Assembly: GCA_021405325.1 (NCBI GenBank)
Contig: QWII01000188.1
Coordinates: forward strand, 1-7,843
Source of the DNA: Caldilinea sp. CFX5
GTDB taxonomy: Bacteria; Chloroflexota; Anaerolineae; Caldilineales; Caldilineaceae
DNA: 7,843 nucleotides
Direction of reading: 5' to 3'
Both the position numbers and the translations under genes were made by a program. Numbering within the stretch: position 1 is the stretch's first letter; the number at the start of each line of letters is the position of its first letter. The notes beneath the pieces were generated by a model, which saw only the letters and a program-made list of their open reading frames with translations, had not been told where the DNA came from and ran no database searches. Below are positions 5,765 to 7,843 of the stretch, piece by piece.

Positions 5765-6718
5765 ATGCAGAAATCATGGCTGATTGGTGGCAGCCTCTTC
5801 GTTGTGGCGGCGCTGCTGCCCTTTGTACTGACTGATTATCTGGTGCACATCGGCGTCCTGGTCTTGATGTATGCCTACCTGGCGACGGCGTGGAATATTT
5901 TGGGTGGTTACGCTGGTCAACACTCGCTGGGTCACGCGCTCTTTATGGGCATTGGCGCCTATACCTCCACTTATCTCTTTACGGTGTGGGGGATTACGCC
6001 GTGGCTGGGCATGTGGCCGGGGGCGCTATTGGCAGGGGTGGCCGGCTGGCTGGTCGGCGACATCTGTTTTCGCTTTGGCTTGAAAGGCTCCTACTTTGCC
6101 CTGGTCACGATTGCTCTGGCCGAAGCCGCGGTCTATCTGGTGATCAGCAGCGACTCGCTGGGGGGCAATGAGGGGCTGGCCGTCACCTGGATGGGCAACC
6201 GGCCCGACCTGATGCAATTTGAAGACAAGCGCGCCTACTATTATATTATCTTGTTGATGACCGCCGCGGCGATTCTGTTGACGGCACGGCTGGCCCATCG
6301 GCGCTTTGGCTACCAGATGTTGGCCGTGCGTGAGAATGAAGAGGCGGCCGAGGCGTTGGGCATCGACACCTTTGGCATCAAGGTGCGGGCGTCGATCATC
6401 AGCGCGGTGTTGACGGCCTTTGGCGGCGTCTTTTTTGCCCAATATTTTACCTATGTCAACCCGCGGGCCGTCTTTGGCGAGGCGGTCTCGGTGCAGATTC
6501 TGCTCTTTGCCATCATCGGCGGCCTGGGAACCGTCTGGGGGCCGGCGCTGGGCGCTCTGGTGCTGGCGCCGATTGCCGAGCTATCGCGGGCGTTGTTTAG
6601 CAGCGTTTTTTCCGGCGCCAACTTGTTGATCTATGGCATTGTCCTGGTGGTCGTCATGCTCTTTTTCCCGCGCGGTTTGATGGGGTTGCTAGAACGCTTT
6701 CGATCAGTAAGACAGTAG
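5765..6718 (+). CDS. livM: Branched-chain amino acid type ABC transporter permease LivM
   Basis: Second membrane subunit of the channel, partner of LivH. The 317 residues include many membrane segments and the family motifs ILGGYAGQHSLGHALFMGIG (45-64), LKGSYFALVTIALAE (106-120), GYQMLAVRENEEAAEALGID (182-201, the ATPase-coupling loop) and IIGGLGTVWGPALGA (250-264), ending with the usual FPRGLMGLLE (301-310). The ribosome binding site AGGGGGT (5751-5757) overlaps the livH stop codon and lies seven bases before the ATG, so the two permeases are probably translationally linked. The last codons (SVRQ and the TAG stop) are encoded by the first units of the CAGTAAGA repeat array that follows, so the natural C-terminus may have been altered when the array arose. 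Confidence 0.94.
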   Translation: MQKSWLIGGSLFVVAALLPFVLTDYLVHIGVLVLMYAYLATAWNILGGYAGQHSLGHALFMGIGAYTSTYLFTVWGITPWLGMWPGALLAGVAGWLVGDICFRFGLKGSYFALVTIALAEAAVYLVISSDSLGGNEGLAVTWMGNRPDLMQFEDKRAYYYIILLMTAAAILLTARLAHRRFGYQMLAVRENEEAAEALGIDTFGIKVRASIISAVLTAFGGVFFAQYFTYVNPRAVFGEAVSVQILLFAIIGGLGTVWGPALGALVLAPIAELSRALFSSVFSGANLLIYGIVLVVVMLFFPRGLMGLLERFRSVRQ

Positions 6719-6805
6719 GTCAGTAAGACAGTAAGACAGTAAGACAGTAAGACAGTAAGACAATGATCAGGTCGGGTAACTGTCCCACTGACCTACTGTC
6801 CCACT
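6705..6805. repeat. CAGTAAGA tandem array with complementary right arm
   Basis: Seven head-to-tail 8-bp units run from 6705 to 6760: six CAGTAAGA and one CAGTAGGT (6713-6720). After a 18-bp spacer, 6779-6805 carries the inverted relatives (ACTG, TCCC, ACTG, ACCT, ACTG, TCCC, ACT). Positions 6706-6732 pair with 6779-6805 at 23 of 27 sites, and the CAGTAGGT unit pairs exactly with ACCTACTG. The livM stop codon (6716-6718) lies inside the left arm, and the right arm ends 15 bases before livG. The unit is too short and has no spacers, so this is not CRISPR. An 8-bp unit copy number can change by slippage; eight is not a multiple of three, but units beyond the stop do not affect the livM frame. 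Confidence 0.85.
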
Positions 6806-6820
6806 ATTTCACTTAAGACT

Positions 6821-7537
6821 ATGAAACTTCTGGAAGTTACAAACCTCACCCGTCGTTTCGGCGGGCTGGTGGCAGTCAATGATGTGTCGTTTGCGGTGAA
6901 TCAGGGCGAAATTGTCGGCTTGATCGGGCCGAATGGCGCGGGGAAGACGACCACCTTTGCGCTGTTGGCCGGTTTTCTGGCGCCGACGGTGGGGCAGATT
7001 CGCTTTGACGGCAAACGGATCGACGGCTTGAAACCACACGCCATTTGCAAGCTGGGGGTGACGCGCACCTTTCAGATTGTGCAGCCGTTCCCGCAGATGA
7101 CGGCGTTGGAAAATATTATGGTCGGCGCTTATGCCAAAACCAGCGACAGCAAACAGGCGCGCGACAAAGCGCTGACCGTGCTGGATCGCGTCGGCTTGGC
7201 GCGTCGGGCGGAAACCTTGGGGCGCGACCTTACGCTGCTCGACCTGAAACGGCTGGAGATCGGCAAGGCGTTGGCGACCGATCCGCGGTTGTTGCTGCTC
7301 GATGAAGTCGCTGCCGGTCTGAAGCCAACTGAAGTGGATACGGTGCTGGATCTGGTGCGCCAACTCAACCGCGAGGGGGTCACTTTTCTGATTGTCGAGC
7401 ATCTCATGAAGGTGATCATGAGTCTCTCGCACCGCATTGTCGTCCTCGACTTCGGTCAAAAGATTGCCGAGGGTACGCCCGCCGACATCCGGCGCGACCC
7501 TAAAGTGTTGGCGGCTTATCTCGGTGAAGAAGAATAA
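6821..7537 (+). CDS. livG: Branched-chain amino acid type ABC transporter ATPase LivG
   Basis: Cytoplasmic ATP-hydrolysing subunit that powers the LivH-LivM channel. In the 238 residues: Walker A GPNGAGKT (36-43), Q-loop RTFQ (82-85, Q85), signature region LTLLDLKRLEIGKAL (137-151), Walker B LLLLDE (157-162) with catalytic E162, and the switch histidine H194 in IVEHLMKVIM. The long Q-loop to signature region and the EVAAGLKPTE segment (162-171) favour LivG over LivF. The usual LSYGQ-type signature is replaced by LTLLDLKR, as occurs in a known branch of LivG-like ATPases, so the protein need not be inactive. The ATG at 6821 has no clear Shine-Dalgarno sequence (TTTCACTTAAGACT precedes it). It lies 102 bp after livM across a repeat array. 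livF, the usual partner, is not found in the 306 bp that follow. Confidence 0.93.
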   Translation: MKLLEVTNLTRRFGGLVAVNDVSFAVNQGEIVGLIGPNGAGKTTTFALLAGFLAPTVGQIRFDGKRIDGLKPHAICKLGVTRTFQIVQPFPQMTALENIMVGAYAKTSDSKQARDKALTVLDRVGLARRAETLGRDLTLLDLKRLEIGKALATDPRLLLLDEVAAGLKPTEVDTVLDLVRQLNREGVTFLIVEHLMKVIMSLSHRIVVLDFGQKIAEGTPADIRRDPKVLAAYLGEEE

Positions 7538-7547
7538 GCGGCTATCT

Positions 7548-7572
7548 GTCCCGTAGGGACACCTGAGTTTAG
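7548..7572. repeat. GTCCCGTAGGGAC dispersed repeat, half copy
   Basis: Matches the left arm of the foldback after the fucosidase gene (3076-3100) at 23 of 25 positions, including the mini-palindrome GTCCCGTAGGGAC and the GTTTAG tail. The inverted right arm is missing. Like copy 1 it begins just after a stop codon, 11 bases after livG ends. Confidence 0.75.
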
Positions 7573-7634
7573 CAGAGATGCAGAGATGTATAGGTTGAGT
7601 GTAACGCTTCACCATGCAAAAATAAAGGTAACGA

Positions 7635-7744
7635 CTAACCCCTCCCGCGCCTAGAAGCGGTGGCCTACCAGGCGCGCTCCCCTGCTAAGGGAGGGAACGG
7701 ACGAGCGCAGCACGTTTCCCTCCCGTAGCAGGGGAGGGGTAGGG
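7635..7744. repeat. Composite GC-rich hairpin cluster
   Basis: A 21-bp stem with one mismatch joins 7677-7697 and 7716-7736 around an 18-nt loop. Upstream, a separate hairpin GCGCCT (7647-7652) with AGGCGC (7670-7675) is enclosed. The segment before it, CTAACCCCTCCC (7635-7646), can also pair with GGGAGGGGTAG (7732-7742), so the right arm has two competing partners. The layout looks like one inverted repeat whose left arm was split by the inserted small hairpin. No T-run follows. Confidence 0.65.
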
Positions 7745-7775
7745 ACACTGCCATTAAGTTAAGGAGCGGTACACT

Positions 7776-7843
7776 ACAACGGATGAAGGCGGTAACGGAT
7801 TTTCTCTTGTGACAGCCTATCCGTTGCCGCCAAAATCCGCTGT
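7776..7843. repeat. ATCCGTTG foldback repeat, copy 2, open at right edge
   Basis: GGCGGTAACGGAT (7788-7800) pairs with ATCCGTTGCCGCC (7819-7831) over 13 bp with one G-T wobble, around an 18-nt loop. Beyond a 3x3 internal loop, CGGAT (7780-7784) pairs with ATCCG (7835-7839), and ACA (7776-7778) with TGT (7841-7843) across one mismatch. The stem reaches the window edge and may continue. Its right arm is the same repeat as 3183-3207. Confidence 0.65.

Larger units (their letters stand above)
7538..7843. other. Gene-free right end made of successive repeat elements
   Basis: No open frame of interest after the livG stop. The stretch contains, in order, a half copy of the GTCCCGTAGGGAC repeat (7548-7572), a composite hairpin cluster rich in CCCTCCC/GGGAGGG (7635-7744), and a foldback of ATCCGTTG units reaching the edge (7776-7843). 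Between them, 7573-7634 and 7745-7775 show nothing recognisable. Confidence 0.7.

Noticed and set aside
6705..6760. Tandem array considered as CRISPR
   Set aside because: Eight-base units joined head to tail without spacers and no cas genes. It is a simple tandem repeat.

Overview
The window looks like a piece of a moderately GC-rich bacterial chromosome, most plausibly Chloroflexota (Caldilineae/Anaerolineae-like). This rests on the lipoprotein-anchored solute-binding protein with a long Ala/Pro-rich linker, the protein flavour of the transporter, and the many short hairpin-forming repeats between genes. The assignment is an inference; there is no marker gene here.

Layout. (1) 1-138, minus strand: the first 46 codons of a secreted protein with a clear signal peptide and ribosome binding site, running off the left edge. 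(2) 139-1788: about 1.65 kb without a credible gene, AT-richer than the rest. It holds two hairpins about 490 bp apart that share a flank (TCCTGTAGTCAAA) and a loop (GACCTGGCCGGGTTT) but have completely different, self-complementary stems. Its right end carries a sigma-70-like promoter for the next gene. (3) 1789-3060, plus: a GH29 alpha-L-fucosidase without a signal peptide. (4) 3061-3377: a large foldback repeat, a second dispersed repeat, and a near-consensus promoter (TTGACA-18-TATGAT) with an inverted repeat at the expected transcription start. (5) 3378-7537, plus: a LIV-I/HAAT type ABC importer cluster: lipoprotein solute-binding protein, LivH and LivM permeases and LivG ATPase. The second ATPase (LivF) is not in the window. 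(6) 7538-7843: three different repeat elements in a row, the last reaching the right edge.

How the parts work together. The lipoprotein would capture a branched-chain amino acid or a related small amide/carboxylate outside the membrane and hand it to the LivH-LivM channel, driven by LivG and presumably a LivF encoded further on. The fucosidase would act on small fucosides in the cytoplasm. It has its own promoter and is probably not functionally tied to the importer.

The most striking non-coding theme is that every large gap around the importer genes is filled by a foldback element: a 26-bp stem after the fucosidase gene, a 44-bp stem of 14-mer repeats before livH, an 8-mer array with complementary right arm before livG, and composite hairpins after livG. 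The sequences are unrelated but the architecture is similar. The livM stop codon lies inside one of these elements, and the two genes directly downstream of such arrays (livH, livG) are the ones without a visible Shine-Dalgarno sequence. The paired conserved-loop hairpins in the 5' non-coding stretch are the best candidate for an undescribed structured RNA or DNA element.
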